DNA of 64,000 bases from Tyto alba (Eukaryota; Chordata; Aves; Strigiformes; Tytonidae): assembly GCF_018691265.1 (NCBI RefSeq), contig NW_024881322.1, positions 15,773,489 to 15,837,488 of the forward strand, in the 5' to 3' direction. The translations under genes and the position numbers were made by a program. Positions 35,500 to 48,445 of the stretch are shown here, piece after piece (the stretch's first letter is position 1; every line of letters starts with the position of its first letter). The notes beneath the pieces are model-generated. The model was not told the DNA's origin. It saw only the letters and a program-made list of their open reading frames with translations, and ran no database searches.

Positions 35500-38400
35500 G
35501 ACACCCCCCAACACCGTTTCCTAACTTTGTCCGGGAAAAATTCCTTGGTCTGGTCAGGAGGAATTCTTTGGTCATGTTAACACAAATAAGTGGGTGAAAA
35601 TGGAGTGAGAGAGACATGAAAAGCCTGGGAGATGTTCCTAGAGAGGTGCTTCTTGGTCATGGATGCAGAAGGGGTTTTTTTTAGTGTTATGCTGAGCTGT
35701 TTGAGATGTGATGAGACAAATGAAGTGTAGAGTGGAACAAGAGGACCAGATAAGTTGCTGTCATGAGTGGTACAGATTTAGCAGCTCAAGCCTGGCAAGG
35801 TGGGATGGAGAGGAGAGGTGTGCTTTTCTCCCCAGGAGTGTTTCCTCATACCGCTTCAGATATTTGAGCCAAAAGCAGTTACAGGATGGGAAAAAGGAAA
35901 GAGTGGATTCACCATTCCCTCCATAGATGTGGGCATAACGGGTATATAGAAAGTTATATTCTAGTAGCTGCAGAGGCTGAAACCTTTCATGTTCAGGTAC
36001 AATAAGACATTGCAAACTTCTGTAGCATGGAGGTCTCATAGGGCTACTTTCTAGGATAAATGGACAGGTTTCATGATGATCATGATGATTAGATCCAACA
36101 TTTTGGTGATATCACCAGTTTAGTCCAACAATTAACCTGAATCCCTCTATCTACTTCATGTACAACAAACAGCTGTCAAAAGACAGCTTTCAGCAAACCC
36201 TAATTCAAAGCAACCAGGTACCACTGATTTAGAAAATCATCCTTGTCCCCTACCAATTCCATGGGTTTTCCAGATCTCTCTGTGAATATTTATCTTCCTT
36301 TCTACCTCTCATTTTGAATATAAACAGATGGAGGGTTTAGAAGAATTAAAAAGGAAATGCTGGGTGGTTTCTAGCTATTGGTAAATACCCAGATAAAGTG
36401 TCCTCAATAGATTAAAGAAGTAAGCTCTTAAGAAGCTTATCCAGATTCTTCTCCTACTATTGAACCTTTATTTTTTCAGAATTAGCACTGATTTGATTTT
36501 TTCCTGAAATTGTTTGCAATGTGTAGCTGTGTGTGCTGTTGATAAATGGGTAGCAGCTCTGAGGACAGTGAGCATCCACCTACCACTTCAAGGATGGGAA
36601 GAGGAGGGGACAAAACATGGAAGGAGAGGCTTTAAAAGAAAAAAGCCCCTCAAATGGTAATGCAGATAATGTGAGATTCTGAAACTTGATGAGAGAGGAG
36701 GAAACACACAGTGCTTGTGCTAACATATGTCTGATAGCAAAACGCTTCATTGCTTAGAGGAAAGAGTGAAGATGGGGATACTGAACTTTGCTGTACTTTG
36801 TTCATTGTTGCACAGGGGGAAATCAACATAACCTTTGTTACAGTAGCAAGCTTCCTGAAACAATAGTTCTGCAATTTTGAAACAGTGGATCAAAACTTAC
36901 ATGGACTCATTCAAGGCCTGAAAGTTTTAAAAAAGATTACATCAGGGGCAGGAACATTAACTCAAATACTCCCAGTTGGTACACACTAGCACTGCTAGCT
37001 TCCAGGCCAAGCCTGTAAATTGGGCAAAACAGTCCCACTGTGGAAAACAATTGTCAGGGGAAAAAAATCTTGTAGTTTAGGAGTTTCAGCAGTCCCGCAG
37101 AGCTTTGCGGAAGGAAGGGATGGTGTAGGTTTACAAGAGATGAGGAGGTGCCCTTCAGCTGTGCAATGTGAACTCAAGCTCTCTTTGAACTTTCTGGTGC
37201 TGAAAATTTCCCTGAAAGTTGAGAAAAGCCTTTGTATGATGGAAACAAACGATAGTTATTTGCCTCAAAGAAGTAAAAGATGTGAAGGTTGCCTTGTGTT
37301 AAGCTGAGACAAAAGTTTCCATGAAAACTTTTCAGAAAGTGAATATAATGAACTTTGAGGTCCCTCTGTGTAGGCCTGCATAAAAGCTTTCATCTGTATC
37401 AACAGATGCACCCTTCTTCCCACAGGAAAGTTACAGAGACAAATCCCATTTATAATAGCCCATTTGGTGTTTTAGTGTGTGTCTTGCAACCATTTCCACA
37501 CCACAAAGCTGAAAAGGTCCTACCCCTTTTGGACAACTCTGCTTTGCTTCCAACACTGTTGGTAAACCATGCTCAAATAAAAGTTTCTGATGTTTCCAGT
37601 TACTCACCTGCAACGGCACAGATCTAGTTTTCCACTTGCACAGTTTCACTTGACTGACAAACTGATGAAACTGGTAAGAATTGCAACTGGACTGGTAAAT
37701 AGCAAATGCTGCTGCTCTTGTTTAATTGTCAGTGATGCCTGCTTATGATTATTTTGTCACTCTGTTACAGTGGTCACCACAGAAGCCCAAAAACTGAAGA
37801 CATGCATGGATTCTATTATGGCACAGTCTTTAAAAATTTGACTTTGAAATGAACTAAGTAATATAGACTTCAGCAAAGCTGTGTGCAGTCACAACTGCAT
37901 CAGATAACAAAATCTATGAGAAAAAGTCATAAATCATCTAGAGTTTAGTTCAGAGCATGAAGAAATGCCTCCTGTGAACACATTACCCAGTATTTCTTTT
38001 TAGGTGAGTTCTCAGACCTTACTATATAGCCAATGATGGGAAACTAAACTTTATGACCATTTTCCTAAAACAACTTAAGAACGTTTATGAAAAAAAAGAG
38101 TAAAGAAAAGTTTCCGTAAATGAATCAGGATGACATTTTGAAAGTAGTGGGAATCAGATGGCAATCCATCTGCTAGGAGACTGTCTAAATGTCTAAGTGT
38201 ATGTGCACTTTGAAGAACCGGGTCCTAAGAGATCTGGTTATTCAAAATCCCATTGTAAAAGAGACCCAGACACTTAGAAGTCTGGTGCTCTGAGTTTTCA
38301 TAAAGGGATTCACATTATGCCATACAGTATTTTTGATGTCCATGCATCTAAGAGGAAATATAGACAAAATTGTGTAATTTAAAAATACAGATTTTACTAC

Positions 38401-41400
38401 AATTTTTACCTTTTGGATTACAATCATCAACTAGTGAGTTGAACTCAGCTTTTATAACATGCACAAATGGTTGATGCTCTCAACAGTGGTACAGCAGCAA
38501 ACTCCTCTGTGGTGAGGCTTCTTGGGGCACACTCTAGCTTGGACCTCCAAGTGAGCCACGGAGTTGCCTCCCCAGGATGTAAGGATGCCCAGAAAAAAAA
38601 AAACAAGGGAGAGTAGTAACCACAGCAGGGCTGAACAACCTACCTGTGCATAAAGGCCTGTCTATGCCAAGAAGAGTAATGGTCCAAACTGGGAATTTAT
38701 ACTCATTATGGTTTTGCTCATGCAAATGTTGAATGCTTGTATTACACCAGGAACAGCTTCACTGAGCTTCTGTGGGCCTACTTTATGAAGTTAATCATGT
38801 ATGCAAGTCTTTGCAGACCCACCTAGAGAAATTCAGTCCAGCAGAGAGGGCCAATGTGCCATTAGTCATGTTTTAAAGACTTAAGAGGGACATAAATGAT
38901 GCATAACTTTTTACAGAGGTTGTATACACAGATATACATTTCAATAGCATTGTTAGTGCTATTTGAAGTATTTATAGAAGTGCTTTGCATTCAGTGGTGA
39001 GTTAAAAAAGAAAAGGAATCTGTGCTTCAACTGACATCTTAAAGGGATATTTAGAAGCTTTACTACCGTTTCCCCTGAGGCCCTTCCCACGACAGCTGCA
39101 ATACTGAGACATGGAAGGTTAATTAGTGAATGTTTGTAAAGGACTTTGAAGATGAAAAGCTTTCTTTTTTTTTGTTTTATTTTTTTAATGCTAAGCATGC
39201 TGATGGTTATGAAGGTGGGATTTCTGACAGCTGCGTTGTTTTGCATGCTGCACTGAAGTGGTTTGCTATGATTCCAGTTTCCTGCCAGGTTTTCAGTGGT
39301 GAGGTTACCAGCTCTGCTTTGTCAGTGTACCTGCCGCTTGGTACGTCGCCGTCCCCCCGGCCCAGCACCGCCGAGGGTGCCTGCCGAGGCAGGACGAGGC
39401 TGGGCTCGGGTACCACATTGCACACCCCCAGCAAACCCCACTGGGGGCCCAGGGGAAGAACCTCCTTGTTTCTAACGTTCAAGTCCATCAGAGTTTCTCC
39501 CTGGCTTCAAAAGCAACAGAAACGTAACATTGCAACACAGGAAATGAAGCTTATTGAACGAGATCTGCAAGACTAACTCTTCTCATCTACAAAGGCAACC
39601 CACACTGACACTCTGCTTAGCATAATACATCCTACCCCTGCAAGATTGTAAAGATGTGGCAGCAGTTTTGTTACTGGCAAGTTTGACAAAACCTTCCTTA
39701 GATGCAATCCCATACAAAATGACAATGTGTAGAGTAGAGAGCCAAGTGCTAAACAGTCTGCACCAGTGTATCTTATTCATTTAAACAACCAAGAGCTCAG
39801 CAGCAACAACAGGCTCTGAGTCTAATTCTAAGAGCTTTCTGCTTTTTCAATAAAGAAACTTCCCCTTCTCTTCATTAAACTCATTAGGTCATTCTTTATT
39901 GACCATATGCACTTCCACAGGAACTGAAGCATAGAACAAGGCAAACAGCAGCCTCCTTCATCACACAAGTTAGTATATTTTCATATTCAATAAAACTTGT
40001 TAATGCTATTCTTCCAGAAATCTTGATGTGCCTAATTTATTAAGCTTTCAATAAGGTAGACCACTGTAGTGCTGGAAAATTTTGCACCTAATGGAAGTAG
40101 GTTTATGAAACAGGTTATATTGGTAAAGATATGTTTTGGGGCATTTACACATTTGAATGTGTTTATAGCTGAGCCGTGAGGATACTTTGAGAAGATGCAA
40201 ATATCAACCATTGGACTTCATCTTAGTCACTGCTAGTTACAAGATTGCTTGTTGCTTTGCTTGTCTGCTTTGCTTCTCCATACGGTTAAATGCACCTTCC
40301 CTATAAAAAGCATACAGAGCACTATGACAGAGCACTATAACCCATCATTAGAGCAAACCAGCAGTGTTACTGAGAGAATATCTACTGAGAGGGATCAATG
40401 CACGGAGTGAGAATTTTCTAAAGGTACAAGCTCCCTGCAAAATATAAAAACAAAGCATTTCCCCAGCAAAGAGCAAATTTACAGCCAAGAAACCTTTTTA
40501 GCCCAACTTGTGTTAAAATATTTATTGTAGAGTAATATGATGTTGGAGGGAAGGCAGTTGTACCACATAAATAATTCTCCCTCTTTTTTTTTTTTTTTTT
40601 TTTTTTTAATGATATTATAAATTATCCCTACAAGTTTATCGAGCACTAACTTCTCACCACCCATGGGTAAGCAGTTGCTCTCTCTATATTTATGCTTTCA
40701 ATATGAAGAGTCCCTATCACATCTTTCAAGGCAAAAATCATAGTCAACTTAAGAGAGGAGAAGCCATAAATTTGAAAACTGATATAAAGCACTGCTGGCT
40801 CAGTGGATGTCGCTCAGCAGGGCTCCAGTAGGATCCCGTTGCATTAGACTCACTGGAGAGTTGAAGCAGCCCTGGCACCAGGGAATAACTCTTCTGCTTG
40901 GTGGATAGGAGTGACCTGTGAAAAGTGTTTCAAGGGATGGTGGCTGGAGCCAGGCTTGCCCTCTGGTTTTCATCAGCATTATTAAAATTCTGTCTGGGTG
41001 TCATCAGACCAAAGGTCTATGTAGCAAAATATCTTTCCCGTCCCAGTGGCTAAAAGTAGGTGCTCAAGGAAAGTGTGAGAAAGAAGGCATCCATGCTCCT
41101 GAGGCAGTTCAGTTCATTATGAATGTATTTATTAATTTCCCAGTAGCCTCTGGGTAATTTGTTGGTGTTTCTGTGTGTGTGAAAGCATAAATTTAAGTTG
41201 CGGTCATTAAATTAGTCTGAAATAGGTATTAATAGAAATAGTAGTCTTTCACCCAAGAATGTTTCCTGAGCAGTTTGAATGATAACCGCAATGCTCAGTA
41301 ACCCAGAACTGAGGATGAAATGTCATCTGTGAGCCCGCTAAAAACTATTTGAGGTAGTACCTTCTCCATGTAGGCAGCTGATAGGCTTTCAAAATAGGAA

Positions 41401-44400
41401 ATTGCATCCTACGAGAGGCTCTGTGCCCTGTCCTACCTGCTGAACAAGCCTCTTTGCATGGAAAGGTTCGACCAGAAGACCACATATCCAACATCTCTTT
41501 GCCAAAGACACGCTCGGTACAGGGGTCTTCTTTTCCATGAAAAATCTGACAGGTTGCTTTCTAAGGGACCTAACTGAGCTGAGTACCTAAGAAACCTTGT
41601 GAAGAAACATGCAGTACACAAAACAGTCTGCAGCCTGGATGTAGTTCAACAGCAGAGCTAATGATTGTGAAATTGTACTGGCCCTTTGTCAAAAGAGCTG
41701 CCATCACCTCAACCAAAGTCTTGGATGTGAGCTCAAAAATTGATTTCTATAGGTGCTTCCTCCAAAGTGTCTCTTCCTACGGCCTGTGCTTCAACCTCTC
41801 CATTCCAGGCAGGACCTACAGGCACTTCTCTTCCTGCAGCACTGCCACAAAGGCACTTGCTACATTCTCCTCCACTAAAGAAAACAAGTCCAAAGGACCA
41901 TCCGAACAGCAAATCTATCTAAACCTGTCCAATATATCTCCAGAGGACTCAAACCTTTGTCACAAAACAAAATAACAATATGTACAATAGAGTTTAGTTA
42001 ATAACTTAGGAAACAAAATACTATGTGTGTGCACGTGTGTGCTTGGTTTCTCAACAGTGACCAAATTCTGACGCAGATTTATTTTAAAGAAAATGCCAGT
42101 TTTCCCAAGCCAGTCAACCACCTTCTGACATGTCTTTTCTTAGCTCATCCCTTCTCCAAGTTTTCTTCCTGTCCTTAAAAAAAATGTAATTCTTCCATCC
42201 TGACAGCCCTTGTGTAGTCACACCAACACCTATTTGCTCCCTCCTCTTAGGCCATCCCACACCAGTCTAGGTTGTATTTCTTTATTGCATTATTTTTAAA
42301 TAAAAAAAAAAAAAGTATTTTTTAAAATTTTATTACCTGTGTGTAACATGCTTTCCTACCTCCCAGGGTCCTTGTGAGGCTCAGTTTGTGTCATATGCCA
42401 CGAAACCGCCAGGGCCGCCATGGAATTCTCTCCAGAATTACTTTGGGTAGTCCCTCCAGTCTCCTTCCTCCAGCTTCCCCCTGCAAACCAGCCTGGCAGT
42501 AATCCTCTGAGCTGGCCCATTTCAATGCACTCATCTCTGGCTAAATACTGATTTTAAGCTTCCCAGTAAGTGCTGTCCCACTGGGAGAAGTGACCTATTG
42601 GTCTGAACCAGCTTCTATTGAAGAAAACTGATGCAATTAGCACTCTGACAAGAATGCTTACACATCTGAATTTGGGAGCTCGGTTACCTTTAATAACTAT
42701 TACCTAATCACATTTTGTTTAATTACATGCAGGTCACTGTTTCCTTCAGGAATTGCCCGGTGCCTGCCTGCCTTTTGGTGTTGGTTTCAAGGACCCATTG
42801 GAGGCAACCTGACTGTCAAGGAGCTATGAAGGTCTACCTTGCTGCTGCCTACCCCACGGTGTGGGAAGGTCCTGCTGGCATACAGAGACTTCCCCAGCAG
42901 AATTAGCGGCATGGCTTTGCTTTGGGATGAAACTGGGGAGAAAGCAGCCTGACTTTCAGGAGAAGGACGGCTGCATGTGTTCTTGTAACGTTATATATTA
43001 CTTACGGAGATGCGCCTCGGAGGCCTGCCTGTTGCCCTCTGCAAATACAAAAGAAAGCTAGACTCCCAAAGATCTCAGTTTTTTGTCACACAGGAATTTT
43101 GTTACTTTTGCCTGCTGACACTACTGATGACTGATGGAAGTTAGGTTTGTTGGCTTAGCACCCAAAACCTGAGAACAATTCAGAGCCTCACCTGTTTACG
43201 TCTATTCCGGCATCATTATTCACAGCAAAACATGAAGTGGCCAGGTATTTTATGCAGATCTCCATTGAATTCTGAACCAATAAAACAAGTACTAGAAATA
43301 ATCTTGCATTAGCAAGACTCAGGGGCCAATATATTAATTTTTAAAAGTATACAGAGACGTTATTTGCATTAGGCAAGACCATAGCTTTTCTAAAACTGCC
43401 ATTTGCTGAAAATAGCTTTTTTTATTTCTGCAGTGGGGCAAATCTATGCTGGAGCCTTCTCACATGAAACAGAAAGTCTGGATAAAGACTTCTCCCCACC
43501 AGCAGTTTAATGATCACAAACCAAAAATGAACCTAAATCTCTTTGTCCTGACACAGCCTACTTGCATCATTTTAAACTTCTTCACAGTGTCATCTACACA
43601 ATTCTGCTTTTCTTGCAAGACATGAAGAAACCCAATAACTGAGCATTAGGGAAATGGAATGCTTTACAGTAACACACACAAGAGCTTCTGAAGGCAGGAG
43701 GATGTCACACTTGTTATGATCCTGTCACTGGTACGCTTGTGACCAAGGGGTATGGTCGTGTCCTTCCAATGTACGTTGCCACTTCAGATGCCAGCTCTAT
43801 TGTGTATGCAGTTGCATTGCAAGGCTGCTGAAACTAAACCGTCAAAGAGAAGGATTAATTTTCCTTCGGATCAGTGCAGTGACCTTTTCCAGCAGCAGCC
43901 CATACTTAGGTTGGATTAAATGTACCATGAACCTGTTCTCCAAATGGACTGGAAAATAAATTGCCTATGGAAGCTCGTTTTTTCTGCTCTGTTTGCTGGG
44001 AGACCTATTTTAAAGCTATTTATGTTGTGGAGAGACTTTCTTTTCCTTCCAAGAGAGGGCACTGTTAGCTTTCCTTCAGGGGCTCTCAGAAGCAAGGGTA
44101 ATTGTAGTAGCCTTGTTGGCTGGGCTCGAAGTGCCAAGCCCAAGGTTCCGCACCAGAAACTACGCCGACTTTGCAAGCTTTGCTTCTTTTTGGAAATTGC
44201 AGTATGTGTTTTCTGTGATTGCCTGGTGGCAGGTCTGGCCACAGGGGAGAGCACTGTGCCTGGGGGACCTCACCACCGTGTTGTGCCAGAGCTGCACCCA
44301 AGTTACGTTGGTGCCTGGCCCAGCTCGGTTTGACCTAGCGTGGCTTGGTCTCCGTGGGCAGTCGTAGAGGTCACGTGTTGCTGTATTTCTTATCCACGAG

Positions 44401-46050
44401 CATTAAAGTCACATGCAGGCCCTCTCCTTTTGATGATCTAACAGGCCCCGAGAGCTAGATGGAAACCTATACAACCAGCTGTGACCCTTATTAGCTGTAC
44501 TTAGGCTTGTTAAATGCGTGCCAGTGCAAACACTGCTAAATAAAAGCTGTCTGTAAGACAAGAATAACCATCTCTTGCATCAACATCATCCTGTCTGAGA
44601 GTGACAGTGTCCAGTGAAGTCTAGTGCAATCTGTAAGTCTGTGCCCCCCCAAAAAAAGAAAGGGGAAGAAAAAAAAAAAGCAGCAGCCCATATAATACTA
44701 GACAAAGATGACAAACGCTTACGGTGCTATTTCTGAGCTACTTCAGTTTCACAGGGCTGTAACTCACTGAAGGCAGTGGTCTCTGGGGTTAACACACGCA
44801 TTAAATAACATTCCTTCTGCTCTCTTTAGAAAGAAAACAAGTTTTAAAGTAAAAAGCTTTCTGCAACAAGAGGTCTGGTGTTGACCTTCACACAGATGGT
44901 GCTTATTAGAGAGATTTCAATTCCCAACAAACAATTTAAAGCACCATCTGATCTATAACTCCAGCTCCTCTTTCAACTAAAAGGCAATAATCCCCACTGT
45001 GGGACTAGGGGCTTACTCCCCCATATATACTCACAGGTGGGCTCCAAACAGGCCACCTCATCCTGGGGGCAGGGATGTGGGGAGCAAGACCAGGCACCCC
45101 ACCGAGCACTTGGAGCAGGACATGGCCCTTGGAGAAGGCCATCTGTGACCAGTTACCGCTCAAACGCGGCTGCCCCAGCGAGCAACAGCGAAGCCCTTCC
45201 CTGGCCAGAGCTGCAGTAGACGCGTAGGTCTGTCCCGGGTGCCGGGGTAGGTGGCACAGACGGCAGCTCTGGGCCTTGTCAGAGCACGTTGGGTCTTTTT
45301 ATTGGCTGCCTTGGAGATTTCTTACGTGCTCTGATGTAATTACCGCGCGTTCAGGTTAGTTCCCGGAAGGCTGGCTTTGTTGCTCTCCTGGGTTGAGCTC
45401 AGGAGCGCCGAAGGGTGAGGCTGGCTTAGTGCTGCTGCTGGTAATGACACCGAGCATGTGGAAGAGACTTGTATTCCCCTCCTATCTTTAAACAGCAATC
45501 TCCTTTATCTTATCTTAACCTACCGTATCCTGTGCGGGCAGGCAGGGGGGTTAAAGTGCAGCTGTGTTTCTTTGGCTGTCTTGTCCTCTTGCACCCTTTG
45601 TCATTTTTTATGTTTATTTGAAGTTGGCCGCACTGAGCTCAGTGGAATTTCTGACCACTCGTCCTTCCCAAATACCCACGCTTTTCTATACCTAGACCAT
45701 TCCTCATTTTAAGGTCCTCTCTTTTGGTGCTTTGACAGTGAGATTTAGCCCCATCAGTGTCCCCACCTCTCTGGGGCAAGTACGGAGGCATTGCCCTGCC
45801 TCTGTTATCCTACCTGTGAAATACAGAGAACAGCACTTTCCTGTCTGACAAAGACTTCTGAATCTATAATTTGTTTTCTGATGTTCACAGAGGAGGTGTA
45901 TGGGACGTACAACATATATTTCAGTTTCCTTCTCGATATTGATACTAATTATTTTTCTTCATAATATCAGGACTAACTTACACAGAATATTTGCAAACCA
46001 GCTGATCACTAAAGAGGGGGAGGGGGGAAATCACATGCCAAAAGAGTAAG
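35500..46050. other. Intergenic, no gene recognised
   Basis: About 10.5 kb with no coding exon or RNA gene that I can support. It contains a T24 run at about 40584-40607, a small CpG-richer patch at 39340-39420 and another at 45160-45370. Repeats old enough to be unrecognisable by eye may be present. Confidence 0.55.
40584..40607. repeat. Poly(T) run, about 24 bases
   Basis: A T homopolymer in intergenic DNA following CTCCCTC; a simple repeat. Confidence 0.9.
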
Positions 46051-46052
46051 GA

Positions 46053-46072
46053 TTTATTTAATTACTTTTATT
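46053..46072 (-). terminator. EGFR: Candidate distal EGFR polyadenylation signals
   Basis: On the minus strand there are two AATAAA hexamers (46067-46072 and 46053-46058), and a U/GU-rich stretch (CTCTTTTGGCATGTG) follows them in the sense of EGFR. If used, the EGFR 3' untranslated region would be about 7.2 kb. That fits the roughly 10 kb EGFR mRNA known in mammals, but no direct evidence is in the sequence. Confidence 0.3.
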
Positions 46073-48405
46073 AAAATAAAAATACCATGCATTAATACAC
46101 AATAGACATTTTGAGAACCAGTAATATGAAGATTAAGACTACATCATTTCTGCATAAAATAGGTTGAGCTGGTAAAACATGCAGCCTACGTATTGGAAGG
46201 GACTGGATGGAAAGATGAAAATGAGAAAGGTGCTGTAGTGGCTTTTTTTTTTTCTGTGTACAAAGTTCATCTATAAAGACAAAAATGATTTAATTTACTA
46301 ATCATGACACCAGGGACTTATCCAGGCTGAATGTGTATTGACAGTTCCAGCTCCTCTCTTCTTTACTGTCTTGTTACCCCAGTGTATTTTGCTCTGTTAT
46401 GTTGAGGTCCCTGTCCTTTAATCTTTGTCTGCTACATGCTCCACCAGTTGGACAATTGAACACCATCACTCAGGGGACACTGGGGCTTAGCTTCATTTGG
46501 CTGGCTTTGCTAAAATAATTTCTTTTTCTGCCTCGTGTAGTACAATTTAAGTCACCAGTGTGACTCTGGTTGAGACTTTATTTTGCCTTTACGAGGGAGT
46601 TCTATGTTGCTGTTGCACTGCTCATAGCTATGCAATTTGGAAATGGCCAGCAGCCTGGCCTCGTACGCTACTTGTCACATGGATGAACTTTTAAGGGATT
46701 GTTTTGACTCTGCTTTGGCTATTATCATAAAAATGAAGTGAGAACCCGCCATGCAATTCGAAAGAGCAGCTTTTACTAGCGCCCTGATAAGCAGCACCTG
46801 GGCTTTCATATTGCACTTCCAATGGTCACAGGTGTTAGCTGTATTATTGCTCACATTATGAAACTCCAGCACTGTGCATGCAGAGAGCCAAAGAGTCTTG
46901 GAGAGAGGAAAGGGTCCTGTTATTAGCTTCACTAAGCTCTGGATAAATCCCCAAGGTGACAACCTTTACCAGAAAAAAAAATCTAAGTCCATCAATAAAG
47001 AACCCTTAATGTGAGTTCTTCTCTGGCTACAAACCCTACAAGCTAGCCACTGATTTTTCTTCCCCCCCAAATACAACAGTATATTACAATAAAAGTTCTC
47101 CAAAAATTAAAAACAATTAAAAAGAATAATATACACCTCATTTTTATCGCTCAATATACAAACAATCTTTGATCAACAGTATAAACCATTAAACCATATA
47201 AAAGTCAAGAGTTTCTTATTGTACAAATAGTGCTTTCATAGTTGAGTAACTTTACAATGCTGCGAGGGTACCATCTGTATCTGGATATATTGCTTGACAG
47301 TTCATTAAAACCAAGACATTATACCTTATACTCAGTTGATTGCATCAATACAAAGCAGCCTAAAATGGGCAATGGATCCATAGGATCTCTGATTATTGCG
47401 AGGGATTTTTAAAAATCACTCAACATTAGCCTTGTTTTATACTCTCAGTGTAATCAGGTTAAACATCCCATTAATTTCCAGGGGAACAGTATTAGGAACG
47501 TAGGATTAAAAAAGCAACCTAGGTATGTGAGCCAAGCCTCCTGCTGTTGTAGACAACTCCTTTACTTATTCCATTTCATAAAATATGCGGATAACATTGA
47601 TGGTGGTTGCAAATGCACTCTCCAGCTGGCTTGTGAGAGGTAAGAAGGGTCTGGATAAATTCCAGCATGACTGGAAACGATGTACTGTATCAGCTACATA
47701 GGAACAACAACTTCAACCAGTCCAGTCATTACTGGTGTGTTTTATTTCTAGTTTTCACCTTGTTGATCAGAAAAACCCATTACTTCAAGGCGAGAGGTAC
47801 AGGGAGACCACAGGCCCGTGCTGCCACGCATCCAGACAGCCCCACCTGCACCACACAGGACGGGAGCAGAGCTGGCGGAGCACCAGCCCTGAATCTTGGC
47901 CGAAGGCATTTTGCCTGCTGACTGCAATGGGGCAACAAGTGGTGTGTCTTTTGCCAGCTAGGTCTCTGGTTACCAATTTTTTCCCCAGGAAACCCTTTTT
48001 TTTGGATGGTACGGAGGGTTTGCTTGACCATTGGCTGTGGTACAGCCTACTATTACAGCACTCTTCTCTCCCTGTGTAAGAAGGAGGGGTTGCACACTGT
48101 ACCTTTGACCGACCCGCCAGTCTCCGTCCGCACGGCCATGGTAATACAGGTGATCTGCCAAAGCACACACTGTCGAACCGAGGCCGGGCGCGTGGCAGAA
48201 AGGAAAGCCTGTCACGGGAGCGCCGTGATTTCAACTCCCCCACATAATTAAAGTAATACATAATCCCAAGTGTTATCGGTTTAAAGTCTCACTGCCTGCC
48301 TACACACTTCCTCACATAAAAAGCAGTTATCTCATCATGTCTCATCTTCACATCATTGTATTTTGTCCTGATACTGAGCCAAAACATCACGTATTTGTTT
48401 TGGTG

Positions 48406-48410
48406 TTTTT

Positions 48411-48442
<32 letters not shown>

Positions 48443-48445
48443 TTT
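48406..48445. repeat. Interrupted poly(T) run
   Basis: About 40 bases of T broken by one C (T17 C T22 approximately). On the EGFR-sense strand it reads as poly(A). Confidence 0.85.

Noticed and set aside
34829..35617. Open frames of 143 to 262 codons on both strands (Pro/Phe/Ser-rich or Lys/Gly-rich)
   Set aside because: They are translations of the AAAGG and AAAGGGG arrays, which lack stop codons in most frames; not genes.
41460..41480. tRNA B-box-like word GGTTCGACCAG
   Set aside because: The box is imperfect, and no A box or cloverleaf could be found upstream.
47785..48261. 158-codon minus-strand open frame
   Set aside because: No domain, overlapped by frames on the other strand, and in a probable untranslated region; chance is enough.
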